From contig AQSL01000164.1 of the NCBI GenBank assembly GCA_000403035.1, positions 1 to 51,363 on the forward strand: 51,363 nucleotides of DNA, written 5' to 3'. Of this stretch, positions 32,804 through 42,353 are shown piece by piece. Position 1 is the stretch's first letter, and every line of letters starts with the position of its first letter. The notes beneath the pieces were generated by a model, which saw only the letters and a program-made list of their open reading frames with translations, ran no database searches and was not told the DNA's origin. The translations under genes were made by a program, and so were the position numbers. The stretch comes from Candidatus Latescibacter anaerobius SCGC AAA252-E07. GTDB lineage: Bacteria; Latescibacterota; Latescibacteria; Latescibacterales; Latescibacteraceae.

Positions 32804-35632
32804 GTGCAAATAAAGACTGCCTGTGTATTATTTTATCTTCTGATAATCCTTATCTGTGCTCCTGAAGTCCATGCACGATATAATCCGGAAATTACATGGC
32901 GTACAGTTCGCAATGAAAATTTCACTCTCTACTATCCCGAGGGTCATGAAGCCTATGCTCGTCGTGTTCTTTCCCTTTCAGGTGAAGTTTACCGGGATGT
33001 AACAGGATATCTCGGTGAAAAACCCCGGCATTTGCCGGTGGTTCTCGATTCAGAAACCGACATGTTCAATGGATTTTATGCGCCGTTCCCGAACCGTATT
33101 TCACTGTTTGAAACTCCCCCCTACAAACTTACCGGGTTCGGAAGCGCTCTGAGTGATATTACCGATCTCGTGTTTACCCATGAATATACCCACTTTGTTC
33201 ATATAACTGCTTCGAGCGGGCTCTACGGTATCGTTCCGCGGATTTTCGGAAGCGACCTTGGCATCCTGAACGGTCTTTCTCCCGGATGGTTGATCGAGGG
33301 CATTACGACAAATACCGAGACGATATTTACCGATGGCGGACGTGGAAGGAGCGCCCTTTTCAGCGCTGAAATCCGCTCATTTACCGGGAACGGCATTCTC
33401 TGGAGCCGTTCCGCAGCAGGATCCATGTCGCCATACAGACCTCCCGGTAACAGAAGAATATATCTCAGCGGTTATTACATGGTGGAGTACCTGAACAGAG
33501 TTTACGGCAATGATGCTGTCGCACGTCTCAGCAATTACCAGAGTAAATATCCGATATTGGGGACCGGCCGTGCACTCAGGCATGTTACCAGGAAATCCTC
33601 AAAGACATTTTACCGGGAATTTCTCGATGATTTTATTTCAAGATGCGACAGTATAAAAGCTGTGGCAGAATCAAAAGGTTTCCCGGCGGGAAGAACATTG
33701 ATCAACCATGAACTCGATGAATACTGCACACATTTCTGGACTGACCAAGGCACGATAAAAGCTCTCCGTTCCGGATTTGAAAAGCAGAATGCGCTCGTGG
33801 AAATCGACCCGGATAACGGAGCAGTTGTACGGGAAATAAAGACCGGGATGATGCTGAATACCGAACCGGTCAGGCAGTTTTCCGATGGGCGGCTCTATTT
33901 TGGAGAAATCTTCTTCCATCCTCTCGGTGAAGGAGAAATTAATACTGCCGATCTGGTTGTGTTCGATCCGGAAAGGAAAACCCATACCCGTCTTACCCAT
34001 AACGCCCGATTGTTTTCCGCAGATTTGTCCCCGGACGAAAGAACATTCGTTGCAGCGCGCCGGGACGGTATGTGGATAGAGCTTGTTCTACTCGATACCG
34101 ATGGCACAAACATGCGCACACTGGTTTCGAAACAGGGACTGTACTTTCAATCACCATGCTGGTCTCCTGACGGCAAATCCATTGCGGTCGCTGCGAAATC
34201 AGGCGGGAAACTGGATATAGCTCTTGTCGATCCCCATACCGGAGATATCCGAACGCTCTTTGCTCCGGATAGTTACGGCGACAGTGACCCTTCGTTTTCT
34301 CCGGACGGGCGCTGGATAGTATTTACATCATCCCGTGACGGCATCTGGAACATCTATGCCTGGGACAGGAAATATGCCCGGCTTTCCCAACTGACATCAG
34401 TGACTACCGGGGCATATGAACCGCTGGTTTCTCCCGATGGGACAACGCTCTCATTTCTTGTGATATCCGAGGGTACGAAAGAGATTCGTGTTATGCCTTT
34501 CAATCCGGAAGCCGGCAGACAGTTAACTGTGGTGTCCGGAACTCCGCTCGATGAACCCGATTACTCCCGTGTTCAGCCTTCCGATCCCTTTAAAAGCAGC
34601 GGTATACCGTTTTGGGAGGCATATAAACCTTTCATCCATGCTCCCTTTATTGGTATGGACCAAGAGGGATCCACCTACGGGATCATGCTTATGGGACAGG
34701 ATCCTGTCGGGTTGAACGGATATACAGCAGGTGTGTGGCACGGCATTGAATCGGATCGCACAGGTTATATGCTTTCCTTTATGAACAGATCATTCTGGCC
34801 TGTAGTGAACGGAAGTATTTATGATAGCGCTCATAAAAACGCATTCTATAAACATGATGATGTCGTTGTACGTGAACGAGGCGCTGAATTATACCTTCAT
34901 CTTGATTTTATTCACCGGGCATTTCCAAGTATTCTCACTTCAGATTATAAAGCGGGGATACTTTTCAGGAGGTTTGACTCTCTCGATACATCCGAGATTG
35001 ACAGTTCACGGAACGAAGCGCTTTCGGTTTTTGGTGAAACGGTGTATACGCATATCCACGATAAAGCATCTCGTTCGATGGTACCCTCATGGGGTCAAAT
35101 AGTGGTGTTACGGGGTGAAAAATACATTACCGGCTCAGGCGGCGAAATTCCGGGACATAATCTTCAAATCAAGGCAAAACAGTTTTTTCCCTCCCCGTTA
35201 AAACATCATGGTTTTGAGCTGTCTGTCGCTCACCAGAATCAAAAAGGGACAGTTTACTTCGATAAGAAAGGATATATTCCGCGCGGTTTTGAGGTTGATG
35301 ACAACGAAGGTGGATTCAATCTGAGAAAAACGTTGAACATGTCTCTTGAATACCGTTACCCCATCTGGTTTCCTGACAGAGGTATCGGGCTGTATTTGGC
35401 GCATACTCATCTTCTGCGTGGTTCACTGTTCGTGGATTACGGCGCCGGATGGTCCGGTTCATTCAATGCCGATGAATGGGCAACAACTGCACAAACATCT
35501 CTCGGAGTAACAGTAACCGCACAAACAAGCTTTTTCTCACTGATCGGTCTGGAGTTCGGCATTGCCGCGGGTTATAAACCCCATGGGAAAGAAGGATTTA
35601 CAGAATTTATTCTGCAGGTAATGGGTATGTAG
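32804..35632 (+). CDS. surface metallopeptidase (MA-like), TolB-like propeller and outer-membrane barrel
   Basis: 942 residues from a GTG. It has a signal peptide (VLFYLLIILICAPEVHA) and a gluzincin domain with zinc motif HEYTH at residues 126-130 and the third ligand in PGWLIEGITTNTE near 165. A set of WD40/PD40 repeats follows (LSPDERTFVAARRDGM, SPDGKSIAVAAKSGG, FSPDGRWIVFTSSRDG, VSPDGTTLSF). The C-terminal 350 residues are aromatic beta strands ending in VTVTAQTSFFSLIGLEFGIAAGY, as in outer-membrane barrels. This architecture is common in FCB bacteria; the target protein is unknown. It starts 66 bp after repeat D. Confidence 0.85.
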   Translation: MQIKTACVLFYLLIILICAPEVHARYNPEITWRTVRNENFTLYYPEGHEAYARRVLSLSGEVYRDVTGYLGEKPRHLPVVLDSETDMFNGFYAPFPNRISLFETPPYKLTGFGSALSDITDLVFTHEYTHFVHITASSGLYGIVPRIFGSDLGILNGLSPGWLIEGITTNTETIFTDGGRGRSALFSAEIRSFTGNGILWSRSAAGSMSPYRPPGNRRIYLSGYYMVEYLNRVYGNDAVARLSNYQSKYPILGTGRALRHVTRKSSKTFYREFLDDFISRCDSIKAVAESKGFPAGRTLINHELDEYCTHFWTDQGTIKALRSGFEKQNALVEIDPDNGAVVREIKTGMMLNTEPVRQFSDGRLYFGEIFFHPLGEGEINTADLVVFDPERKTHTRLTHNARLFSADLSPDERTFVAARRDGMWIELVLLDTDGTNMRTLVSKQGLYFQSPCWSPDGKSIAVAAKSGGKLDIALVDPHTGDIRTLFAPDSYGDSDPSFSPDGRWIVFTSSRDGIWNIYAWDRKYARLSQLTSVTTGAYEPLVSPDGTTLSFLVISEGTKEIRVMPFNPEAGRQLTVVSGTPLDEPDYSRVQPSDPFKSSGIPFWEAYKPFIHAPFIGMDQEGSTYGIMLMGQDPVGLNGYTAGVWHGIESDRTGYMLSFMNRSFWPVVNGSIYDSAHKNAFYKHDDVVVRERGAELYLHLDFIHRAFPSILTSDYKAGILFRRFDSLDTSEIDSSRNEALSVFGETVYTHIHDKASRSMVPSWGQIVVLRGEKYITGSGGEIPGHNLQIKAKQFFPSPLKHHGFELSVAHQNQKGTVYFDKKGYIPRGFEVDDNEGGFNLRKTLNMSLEYRYPIWFPDRGIGLYLAHTHLLRGSLFVDYGAGWSGSFNADEWATTAQTSLGVTVTAQTSFFSLIGLEFGIAAGYKPHGKEGFTEFILQVMGM

Positions 35633-35748
35633 ATGAACCGAAATTGCTACGTACAAATGGAAAGATTACGGAAAGATGAGAGCACACAGGATACACGACG
35701 TTCGGATACCTGGTATTGAAACAGATTATACGTTGTTCTTTCTATTCA

Positions 35749-36696
35749 TTATTCCCGGGATTCTATATATTCCATTAAATCTTTTCCGGGTACAGGTAAT
35801 TCGTCAATGTTCTCTTTCAACCAACCGGTAAATTGTCGTTCAATTTCATCAGACCATTTTGCATGTATCTGATTCAGCCCGTACCTTTTTTCAATAATCA
35901 TTTGAATTCCAAATCGGTCTCGCAAACCACCAATTTCAGCCGCTTTGACAACTTTCTCGGCGAGATGCGGCGGAATAAAAACAATACCCTCACGTTTGGC
36001 AAGAACAATATCTCCGGGCATGACCGTTACCTCGCCAATAATGACCGGTACATTGACGCCCATCATCATAACTTCACTCACCGATGCCGGGTGCCAGCTC
36101 CGAACAAACGCATTGAAACCGGGGATGTCTGCTATACCCTCGAGATCACGCACTGAACTGTTAATAATAGCACCTTTTCCGGTTTGTGCAAAAATTTCCG
36201 CGGCATAATTATCACCTATGAGTGCACCTTTTTCATGCTTTCCGAACCCATCAGCGACATATACATCACCCTCCTGCAGTAGTTCTACACCCCGGGAGTA
36301 CAGGTTACCGGTATTGCCGGCATCTTTATTTTTCTCTTCGTTGACTTCATTAACTTGCGGTCGGTACGGCATATACTGTACTGTCAGGGCCCTGCCGACA
36401 AGTACCTGACCGGGATGAACGCATTCCCACTTGCTGCCATCATACTGGTTTCTGTATCCTTCTCCATTCAGCACTCCATACGCAAGAGTAACCGGTACTT
36501 TTTTTATTCTTTCCAGGATATCATCCGAAACTCTTGGACGACCATCAAAAAAGCGCTCACCTGTCCATTCTTTCGTGTATTCAATGAGGTCTTCTTTTGT
36601 AAAATTGTGTACCTGGGCATCGATGGTTAAAGGTATCACACCGCATGTGAAAATAATACCTGCATACAGTACCGGTACGAATGCTTTGAGTTTCAT
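35749..36696 (-). CDS. exported RraA/HMG-aldolase-like protein
   Basis: 315 residues with an N-terminal signal-like leader (FVPVLYAGIIFTCGVIPLTIDAQ) before an RraA-type fold: GRALTVQYMPYRP, DVYVADGFGKHEKGALIGDN, AEIFAQTGKGAIINSSVRDLEGI with the substrate Arg-Asp pair, and VMPGDIVLAKREGIVFIPPH. RraA-like proteins include 4-hydroxy-4-methyl-2-oxoglutarate aldolases and regulators of RNase E; nearly all are cytoplasmic. An exported copy is unusual. The Arg-Asp pair is intact, so activity is possible. A perfect 16-base palindrome overlaps its probable promoter. Confidence 0.82.
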   Translation of the reverse strand: MKLKAFVPVLYAGIIFTCGVIPLTIDAQVHNFTKEDLIEYTKEWTGERFFDGRPRVSDDILERIKKVPVTLAYGVLNGEGYRNQYDGSKWECVHPGQVLVGRALTVQYMPYRPQVNEVNEEKNKDAGNTGNLYSRGVELLQEGDVYVADGFGKHEKGALIGDNYAAEIFAQTGKGAIINSSVRDLEGIADIPGFNAFVRSWHPASVSEVMMMGVNVPVIIGEVTVMPGDIVLAKREGIVFIPPHLAEKVVKAAEIGGLRDRFGIQMIIEKRYGLNQIHAKWSDEIERQFTGWLKENIDELPVPGKDLMEYIESRE

Positions 36697-36741
36697 CGTG
36701 ATATCTCTCCCCTATTTCGTTTCATGGTGTCAATATATTTC

Positions 36742-36757
36742 ACATAGTATACTATGT
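36742..36757 (-). promoter_or_regulatory. perfect 16-base palindrome before the RraA-like gene
   Basis: ACATAGTATACTATGT lies 46 bp upstream of the ATG. On the minus strand TTGTCA stands about 15 bases before its TACTAT half, so it may cover a -10 box. This looks like an operator; its regulator is not in the window. Confidence 0.5.
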
Positions 36758-36979
36758 TTTAACCTGACAAATTCATACATTATTTTAATCACGAAGAACG
36801 TATCTATCGATACCATGATTAAAAAAAATCTTACCATGATTCATTGTCTGAACCATGCTAAGGAAATTATGTATTGGAACATTTAAAAAATTGAGGAAAC
36901 AATCGTGGAAACCTTACAAATAGAATTCTGGTTATGTTTCTGTGAAAACAACCTGATTTATCGAAACAATCGTTCAAAC

Positions 36980-37055
36980 TGGAGCCAACGGTCGGATTCG
37001 AACCGACTACCTATTCATTACGAGTGAATTGCTCTACCAACTGAGCTACGTTGGC
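36980..37055 (-). tRNA. tRNA-Thr (anticodon CGT)
   Basis: On the minus strand the acceptor GCCAACG (37055-37049) pairs with CGTTGGC, followed by a discriminator T and encoded CCA. The D arm holds TAGCTCAGTTGGTAGAGCA, the anticodon loop CTCGTAA gives CGT, and the T arm holds GGTTCGAATCC. All arms fold. Confidence 0.95.
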
Positions 37056-37174
37056 TCCCAACCGGAATAATTTACATAAATACTACGATAAAGTCAATCC
37101 AAAGAATCAACGGTGATCATAACCCATTCTTCCCATCCGATAACATCAAATTCAAGGTTCGAAGCTTTCTTGTA

Positions 37175-38347
37175 TCAATACCAGGCGTTCTCAATTCCTG
37201 TCCGGATAAAAGCTTCAAGATTTTCAAGCGGTGTTCCATACTCGATGAAATCAGCATCCTGGAGAATGAACTTCCCGCCGGGTTTGCCGATTTTCATGGT
37301 TTCTTCGGTTACCTTTTTTATCTGGTCAATGGTGCCGTCCTTGATGATATTTACATGGTCGACGCTTCCAAGTATTACATATTCGCCGTTAACCATTTCT
37401 TTTGCTTTCGCAAGATCGGCGTCGCCAAGCGGAGGAGGTGAAAAGGGTTCAACAACTCTGACACCCAGATCCTTATATGATTCTACGAGGTTCATGATTT
37501 CTCCGCAATTATGATACATGCCGGGCGTACCGTTTTCCTGGACAATATCGATATATTTTTTTTCATACGAGAGAATATATTCGTCATAAAATTTCTTTCC
37601 GAGAAAACCGCCGGGGACATTCCCTCCGACACAATGCACATCAACACCGGCAGCATCAATTGCCCTGGTATAATCGATAATTCTGTCCATTGCGAAATTC
37701 ATGAGCTTATCGTAATATGGCTGATCGATGAGAAACAACTGATACAGCTCATCGAGCCGGATAAGTGAAGAGGCATTATTAAATGGGCCATGGGGAGACC
37801 ATGAACCAAGAATTCCGTCATCGCCGAGTGCATCTTTTACTTTTTTAACTCTCTGTTTCACCTGTTCCGGCCAGAATTCAGGCATTCGTGGTTCATACTT
37901 TATAAGAATATCAAGGTCGGATTCTTTTTCGACAGGTTTTTTCGTACATGCAAACATGAATGTACCCGGGCGAATCTCATTGATCGAGAAATCCTGAGTG
38001 AGCGTTCCATCCGGTGTTTTTATTGAAGAACGCTTTATTACTGTGTCCCCATGCTGGATATCCTCGGTATGGACTTCCCAATTTTCGGTCTGCTGGGAAA
38101 CATCCACTCCACCCATGTGAATATGAAGCGGATCGTTAATATCATACAGCATTCTGATAAAAACATCACAACCTAACTGTTTTTGAATCTCGATTACTTT
38201 CAATTGGAGTTGCGTTAAATCCCAGGGATCAATATCTGGATACACCTGGCTAATGAAATGTCCCTGTTCCACAATGAATAAAGTCACCGGGACTCTGTCC
38301 GGCATTTCGCCGTTAAGCACTTTCAAAAATCTTTCGCGTGATGTCAT
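37175..38347 (-). CDS. UroD-fold methyltransferase-like protein
   Basis: 390 residues of the uroporphyrinogen decarboxylase superfamily. It starts MTSRERFLKVLNGEMPDRVPV, typical of the corrinoid-dependent methyltransferase branch (MtaA/CmuA-like), and carries HNC at residues 279-281 (MYHNCGEIMNLV), matching the His-x-Cys zinc site of that branch. The heme enzyme lacks this site, so heme synthesis is unlikely. Such proteins are numerous in uncultured FCB bacteria with unknown substrates. No corrinoid protein gene is adjacent. GTTTGACAAAC, an 11-base palindrome, lies 30 bp upstream (38377-38387) and shares a core with the operator at 10.95 kb. Confidence 0.85.
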   Translation of the reverse strand: MTSRERFLKVLNGEMPDRVPVTLFIVEQGHFISQVYPDIDPWDLTQLQLKVIEIQKQLGCDVFIRMLYDINDPLHIHMGGVDVSQQTENWEVHTEDIQHGDTVIKRSSIKTPDGTLTQDFSINEIRPGTFMFACTKKPVEKESDLDILIKYEPRMPEFWPEQVKQRVKKVKDALGDDGILGSWSPHGPFNNASSLIRLDELYQLFLIDQPYYDKLMNFAMDRIIDYTRAIDAAGVDVHCVGGNVPGGFLGKKFYDEYILSYEKKYIDIVQENGTPGMYHNCGEIMNLVESYKDLGVRVVEPFSPPPLGDADLAKAKEMVNGEYVILGSVDHVNIIKDGTIDQIKKVTEETMKIGKPGGKFILQDADFIEYGTPLENLEAFIRTGIENAWY

Positions 38348-38519
38348 TTTGATATCCCCTGCTCAGATTCGGTAACGTTTGACAAACTTCATGTAATATG
38401 AAACTATCGAATTATATCTTTGAAATCAAGTAAATAAACAATTGTAATCAGTTTGAAAAGAACCGATACGCTTTTCTGTCATTCAATCAGTAAAATTGCG
38501 ACTCTTTGCTACCGGATTT

Positions 38520-39488
38520 TTATTTGCTCATACCAAGGGAACTGAGTGACCGTTCCAGAATTGCCAAAATGAGCGATTTGAATGATATTCCCGAAGCTGC
38601 CGCCTGCCTGACAAATATCCCCGAAACGGTCGAAAGTCCCGGGAGCGCATTCACCTCGAGAAGGTAAGGAAGCCCGTTTTTGCCTGTCCTGAAATCAAAT
38701 CGTGCATAATCACGGCATTCGAGAACATTCCAAACCGTTAATGCCATGTTTTCCATTTCAGTGATTCGACTCCTGTCAATTGCAGGAGTCATATCGAGGC
38801 GGTCGGTATTGTGACGTTTGTATTCGTAACTGAAAAATGGAATATCATCCTCATGACCGAGCAGAACCTCACATGTTGTTAATGTATAAGGTGGATTATT
38901 CCCAAGTATTCCAATACAGAAATCGCGTCCTTCCATATAATTCTCAACTAACGCCGGCTGGTTATAATCATTTAGTATTATCGCGATTCTTTCAACAAAG
39001 TCTTCCATGTTCTTAACCAGGGAACAATTATAGATGCCGCGGCTTGAACCATCACAGTTCGGTTTTACAAATGCCGGAAATCCGAACGAAGGCGGTGCAT
39101 CCGGGATTTTATAATAAAGTTCAAATTCTGATGTTCGGATACCGACATCTCTTGCGATACGTTTTGTCAGCGCTTTGTCCATCGTTATACCCAATGTAAC
39201 GGCATCAGAACCGGTACAGGGTATTCCGAGCATACTGCAGATAACGGGAACAAACGATTCCCGGTCACGGTTTCCCCAGCCCTCGGCAATATTGAATAGT
39301 ATATCGGGCCGTTCTTCTGTGATTCGGGTAATGAAGCTCTCGTCGCATGGTAAAGGCACAACCCCGCCTTTCAATGAAAGCACGTCGGATAGAGCATCTA
39401 TCGTATCCGTTGTTTCATACTCTGCATGAGTATCCGTACCTTTCGTGGAAGGATCTTTCAGATTATATGCGAACCCTATCCTGAGCAT
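38520..39488 (-). CDS. D-Ala-D-Ala-ligase-like ATP-grasp ligase
   Basis: 322 residues. It has the ligase N-terminal domain (MLRIGFAYNLKD, PDILFNIAEGWGNRDRESFVP, CTGSDAVTLGITMDKALTKRIA) and the ATP-grasp core with FPAFVKPNCDGSSRGI, ALVENYMEGRDFCIGI and the metal-binding YLLEVNALPGLSTVSG. ATP-grasp ligases of this kind join an amino acid carboxylate to an amine. The cell-wall enzyme normally sits among division genes; this one overlaps an aminotransferase gene by 13 bp in a radical SAM operon, so it probably ligates a special amino acid. Last gene of the three. GGAG precedes the ATG. Confidence 0.88.
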   Translation of the reverse strand: MLRIGFAYNLKDPSTKGTDTHAEYETTDTIDALSDVLSLKGGVVPLPCDESFITRITEERPDILFNIAEGWGNRDRESFVPVICSMLGIPCTGSDAVTLGITMDKALTKRIARDVGIRTSEFELYYKIPDAPPSFGFPAFVKPNCDGSSRGIYNCSLVKNMEDFVERIAIILNDYNQPALVENYMEGRDFCIGILGNNPPYTLTTCEVLLGHEDDIPFFSYEYKRHNTDRLDMTPAIDRSRITEMENMALTVWNVLECRDYARFDFRTGKNGLPYLLEVNALPGLSTVSGIFVRQAAASGISFKSLILAILERSLSSLGMSK

Positions 39489-40606
39489 TTATTCTCCAGA
39501 GATAAACAGAAATCGTGAATATGCGTTAATGCCTTTTGAAATAAAGCAGGCGGCTGCCCGATATTTAATCTGAAATGGTTTTCAACCTCGAAAGTATTTC
39601 CGGGGAGCACAAAAACACCATGTTTTTGTATCAGTCCCCGTGTAAAATCTTCGCTGAGGAGTTGATAATCATATCGCGGAAAAGCGACTGCCCCACCTTG
39701 AGGAGGAATAAGAGAAAGACCATAAGTATTCTGAACCATCTCTTCCAGCGAGGAGCGATTACTCCGTAGAACAGAACAGTTATTTTCAAGGAAAGCAGGC
39801 GCATTTTCCAGAGCCACCGCGGCGAGAAAATCGCTCACAGGCGACAGAGTATGAGTTATGTAATCCCTGAAATCACGTATCCTGTAAATAAGCGATTGAG
39901 GAGCAACAATCCAGCCCATCCTGAGTCCTACCAGTCCAAAACATTTTGTTATCGACCCGGTGGCGATAACATTTTCATCCGGACGGGCAAACGATGTAAT
40001 CGGCGGATTCCCTCCAACCGGCAGAAATCTGTAATGTTCATCTACAATTACCATGGCACCATGGAATGCGGCTTTTTTCAGAATTTTTCCGGCTACATCA
40101 TCGGGCAGCATACTACCTGATGGATTATGAGGTGTATTTATTACAACCACACCGGTCGTGTCATCAATAAGATTGCATACTTCATCAGGTTCCGGAATAA
40201 ATCTTCTTTTCGAATCAAGATGGTAAAATTTTAATTGAGCGCCCAGGGCCCGCGGGACTTCATACAGCGCCTGGAACGAGGGAAACGGTACAACGACCGA
40301 GGTTCGTTGTTCCAGGCTTATGCAAAAAAGAATAAACAGGGCTTCGCTCGTTCCGGTGGTAACCGTAATGTTTTCAGGATTTATATCATTCCCGTAGGTT
40401 GCGGAAATTGCGCTTCTCAAACGTTCCGTACCACGGGTATCGTTATCTTTCAGAATGAGTTCGGAGATTGATTCGGTGGTTTCGCCACACCTGCTCAGCA
40501 ATTCTCCGACGGTAACATCAGGCATACCGCTTTCGCCAAGATTAAAAGGACAAAAATCCTTGTATTCGGCAAGCCAGTTCTCCATTAAAAAACGACGTAA
40601 TCTCAC
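39476..40606 (-). CDS. PLP-dependent class I/II aminotransferase
   Basis: 376 residues with the fold-type I motifs: VTTGTSEALFILF, VVINTPHNPSG with Asn161, IVDEHYRF with Asp189, and the PLP Lys221 in GSITKCFGLVGLRMGW. The C-terminal PGNTFEVENHFRLNIGQ provides the substrate Arg. It resembles the group that includes capreomycidine synthase, which makes a cyclic arginine derivative, so a role other than simple transamination is possible. The GTG start at 40606 overlaps the stop of the radical SAM gene (GTGA) and follows GGAG; an ATG at 40585 is an alternative. The substrate is unknown. Confidence 0.88.
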   Translation of the reverse strand: MRLRRFLMENWLAEYKDFCPFNLGESGMPDVTVGELLSRCGETTESISELILKDNDTRGTERLRSAISATYGNDINPENITVTTGTSEALFILFCISLEQRTSVVVPFPSFQALYEVPRALGAQLKFYHLDSKRRFIPEPDEVCNLIDDTTGVVVINTPHNPSGSMLPDDVAGKILKKAAFHGAMVIVDEHYRFLPVGGNPPITSFARPDENVIATGSITKCFGLVGLRMGWIVAPQSLIYRIRDFRDYITHTLSPVSDFLAAVALENAPAFLENNCSVLRSNRSSLEEMVQNTYGLSLIPPQGGAVAFPRYDYQLLSEDFTRGLIQKHGVFVLPGNTFEVENHFRLNIGQPPALFQKALTHIHDFCLSLENKCSG

Positions 40607-41715
40607 CGGTTCACTCCGCAGGATAGTGCCGATATAGATTCTACAACCCTCTGTGAGAGGGGTCTCGCATCGGTTTCTTCAAGATATTTGTACCATTCGT
40701 TTATACACTCACAGTATTCATATTCAAGCGATTCAGAATCACGGAATATATTGTACCTATTCAATAAACCATGAATCAATCTCTCCGTACAGGAAGGACA
40801 ACCCACAGGAATTCTGTCAGGCAGAGGCATGTGCACGAAAGGACTGACATAGGGTTTTATGTCCGGAACAACCTGCTTCAATACTTTGTAAATTGAATAA
40901 AGAGAAGGAAGTCTGATACTATTGTGCTTTAATAATAATTCAACAAGTGTATGGCTTTGAAGAGTTATCGGTTCTATATGAATTTCATCTGCGCCCATAT
41001 CACGAGCAGATCGAATTGAAATTACCGCATCCTCAATGGCTTCCGATTCGGTTAAAAACGGTAGTCCTAAAAGTACATATATCTGTGCTTCGGCGATTCC
41101 ATTCAGTGTTTCAACAGCTCTATCAATTTCCAGGAACGTACTTCCCTTGTTGACACAGAGTTCTCTTTTCGTATCATCCGATGTTTCTAAGCCGATTGCA
41201 ATTGATAAAATTTTATTGGGCCCGAGAATTTCCCGCAATAATGCAATGATGTCAGCGTGGACAAATTCAGCGCGGCTTTCCAGAACGACTTTTTTAATCG
41301 AATGAAACTTCCCTATTTCTGCCAGAATGTCTTTCAGTGCCTCGAAGTTCAATTCGGAAGGGTTCAATACCGACCCGGAATTATAGAGCGAAATGATGGA
41401 TATATGTTTCATGTCATATTTTGCAATTTCGCTGCGAAATTGTACCACCGTCTCATCGACTGTCGGAACACCGCCCTGAAGGGTGCCGGCATAATGCCCG
41501 CACATTACGCAACCGCCACCACGCTTCACCCAGGTACATCCCGGCCCTCGTAACGTAATAACAAGACGATTTACCGGCTGACCGTTTAGATAGCCGGTAC
41601 GAATATCCGATGAGGCTGCCCTGTCGTGGGGAAAAGAGGTGATTGGCGTGGCTGCCCGAATGGAGCGCATTACACTCCGGAGAGCTTCAACTGACGTTTT
41701 ACATACCGTTTTCAT
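40603..41715 (-). CDS. radical SAM protein of the RaSEA/COG1244-like type
   Basis: 370 residues. The cluster motif is C-x8-C-x2-C (Cys60, Cys69, Cys72 in GPGCTWVKRGGGCVMCGHY), unlike the common CxxxCxxC, and like the family of RaSEA, the archaeal radical SAM enzyme of archaeosine synthesis. Further core motifs are ISLYNSGSVLNP, KVVLESRAEFV, IGLETSDD and VLLGLPFLTESEAIEDA. A C-terminal set CPSC (306-309) and CEC (335-337) may bind a second metal. Archaeosine is not expected in bacteria, so the substrate is open. First gene of the operon with aminotransferase and ATP-grasp ligase, both overlapping. Confidence 0.85.
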   Translation of the reverse strand: MKTVCKTSVEALRSVMRSIRAATPITSFPHDRAASSDIRTGYLNGQPVNRLVITLRGPGCTWVKRGGGCVMCGHYAGTLQGGVPTVDETVVQFRSEIAKYDMKHISIISLYNSGSVLNPSELNFEALKDILAEIGKFHSIKKVVLESRAEFVHADIIALLREILGPNKILSIAIGLETSDDTKRELCVNKGSTFLEIDRAVETLNGIAEAQIYVLLGLPFLTESEAIEDAVISIRSARDMGADEIHIEPITLQSHTLVELLLKHNSIRLPSLYSIYKVLKQVVPDIKPYVSPFVHMPLPDRIPVGCPSCTERLIHGLLNRYNIFRDSESLEYEYCECINEWYKYLEETDARPLSQRVVESISALSCGVNR

Positions 41716-42353
41716 TCGAAAAAATATATACGTTTTTCACTTTTTTTACAAATGATTTCAATTTCTTTTGTTGTTACAAAGTTCATAATCATTACTGTTA
41801 TTCATCATGATGCTCTTTTAATAAATGTATTGAGTTACACTGATACTATTCGAATTATATATGATTATATATTGATAATTTTTAAGTTCTGTAAAAAAAA
41901 CAATCAAGTTTCATGTTTAATCTGTCGAGGGTCACCGTGAAGTTTTCATTTACATGCACTTGTCAGTAACACATGATTATACTATTTACTAATTACAAAA
42001 CAATTATTTAATTCTTATCATTGATACTGATTTCCCGTTTTCGTAATCTATTGTAAAAATAATCTATATAAAGAGCACAACACAATTTTATTCATTCATA
42101 CATGGATTTTCAAGGATTATCTGTAATCCTCTGCAAATCCGATTTTCAAACATATCATCTTAATACAAAATTGTTTATCTTGACCATACATGCTAAATAC
42201 TATATTATTAGACATCCGTGAAAAATATTTTTCATTTAAAAAAGTGTAAATTGTGCAGTTACTAAAAAAACATACTATTTGTTTTTTTCGATTACATCAA
42301 GATTAAAAAGTCAAGTATTTTAATGTACAAATACCTTTAGTATAAGGCAAAAT
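41716..42353. other. AT-rich gap of 640 bases with a probable repeat remnant
   Basis: Divergent gap between the radical SAM operon and the potassium transporter. The stretch 41915-41975 reads CTGTCGAGGGTCACCGTGAAG ... TTACATGCACTTGTCAG, which lines up with the internal stem of repeat copy D. Nothing else supportable; no recognisable cyclic-di-AMP riboswitch before the transporter. Confidence 0.4.
41915..41975 (-). repeat. probable decayed remnant of the intergenic repeat family
   Basis: About 60 bases keep the internal arms of the family (CTGTCGAGGGTCA and CTTGTCAG) and part of the loop seen in copy D, but the outer GGTGAAAAA ends are lost. By-eye alignment only. Confidence 0.4.

Noticed and set aside
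41990..42353. A cyclic-di-AMP (ydaO) riboswitch before the potassium transporter
   Set aside because: The leader is very AT-rich and lacks the conserved GC-rich helices of that class.
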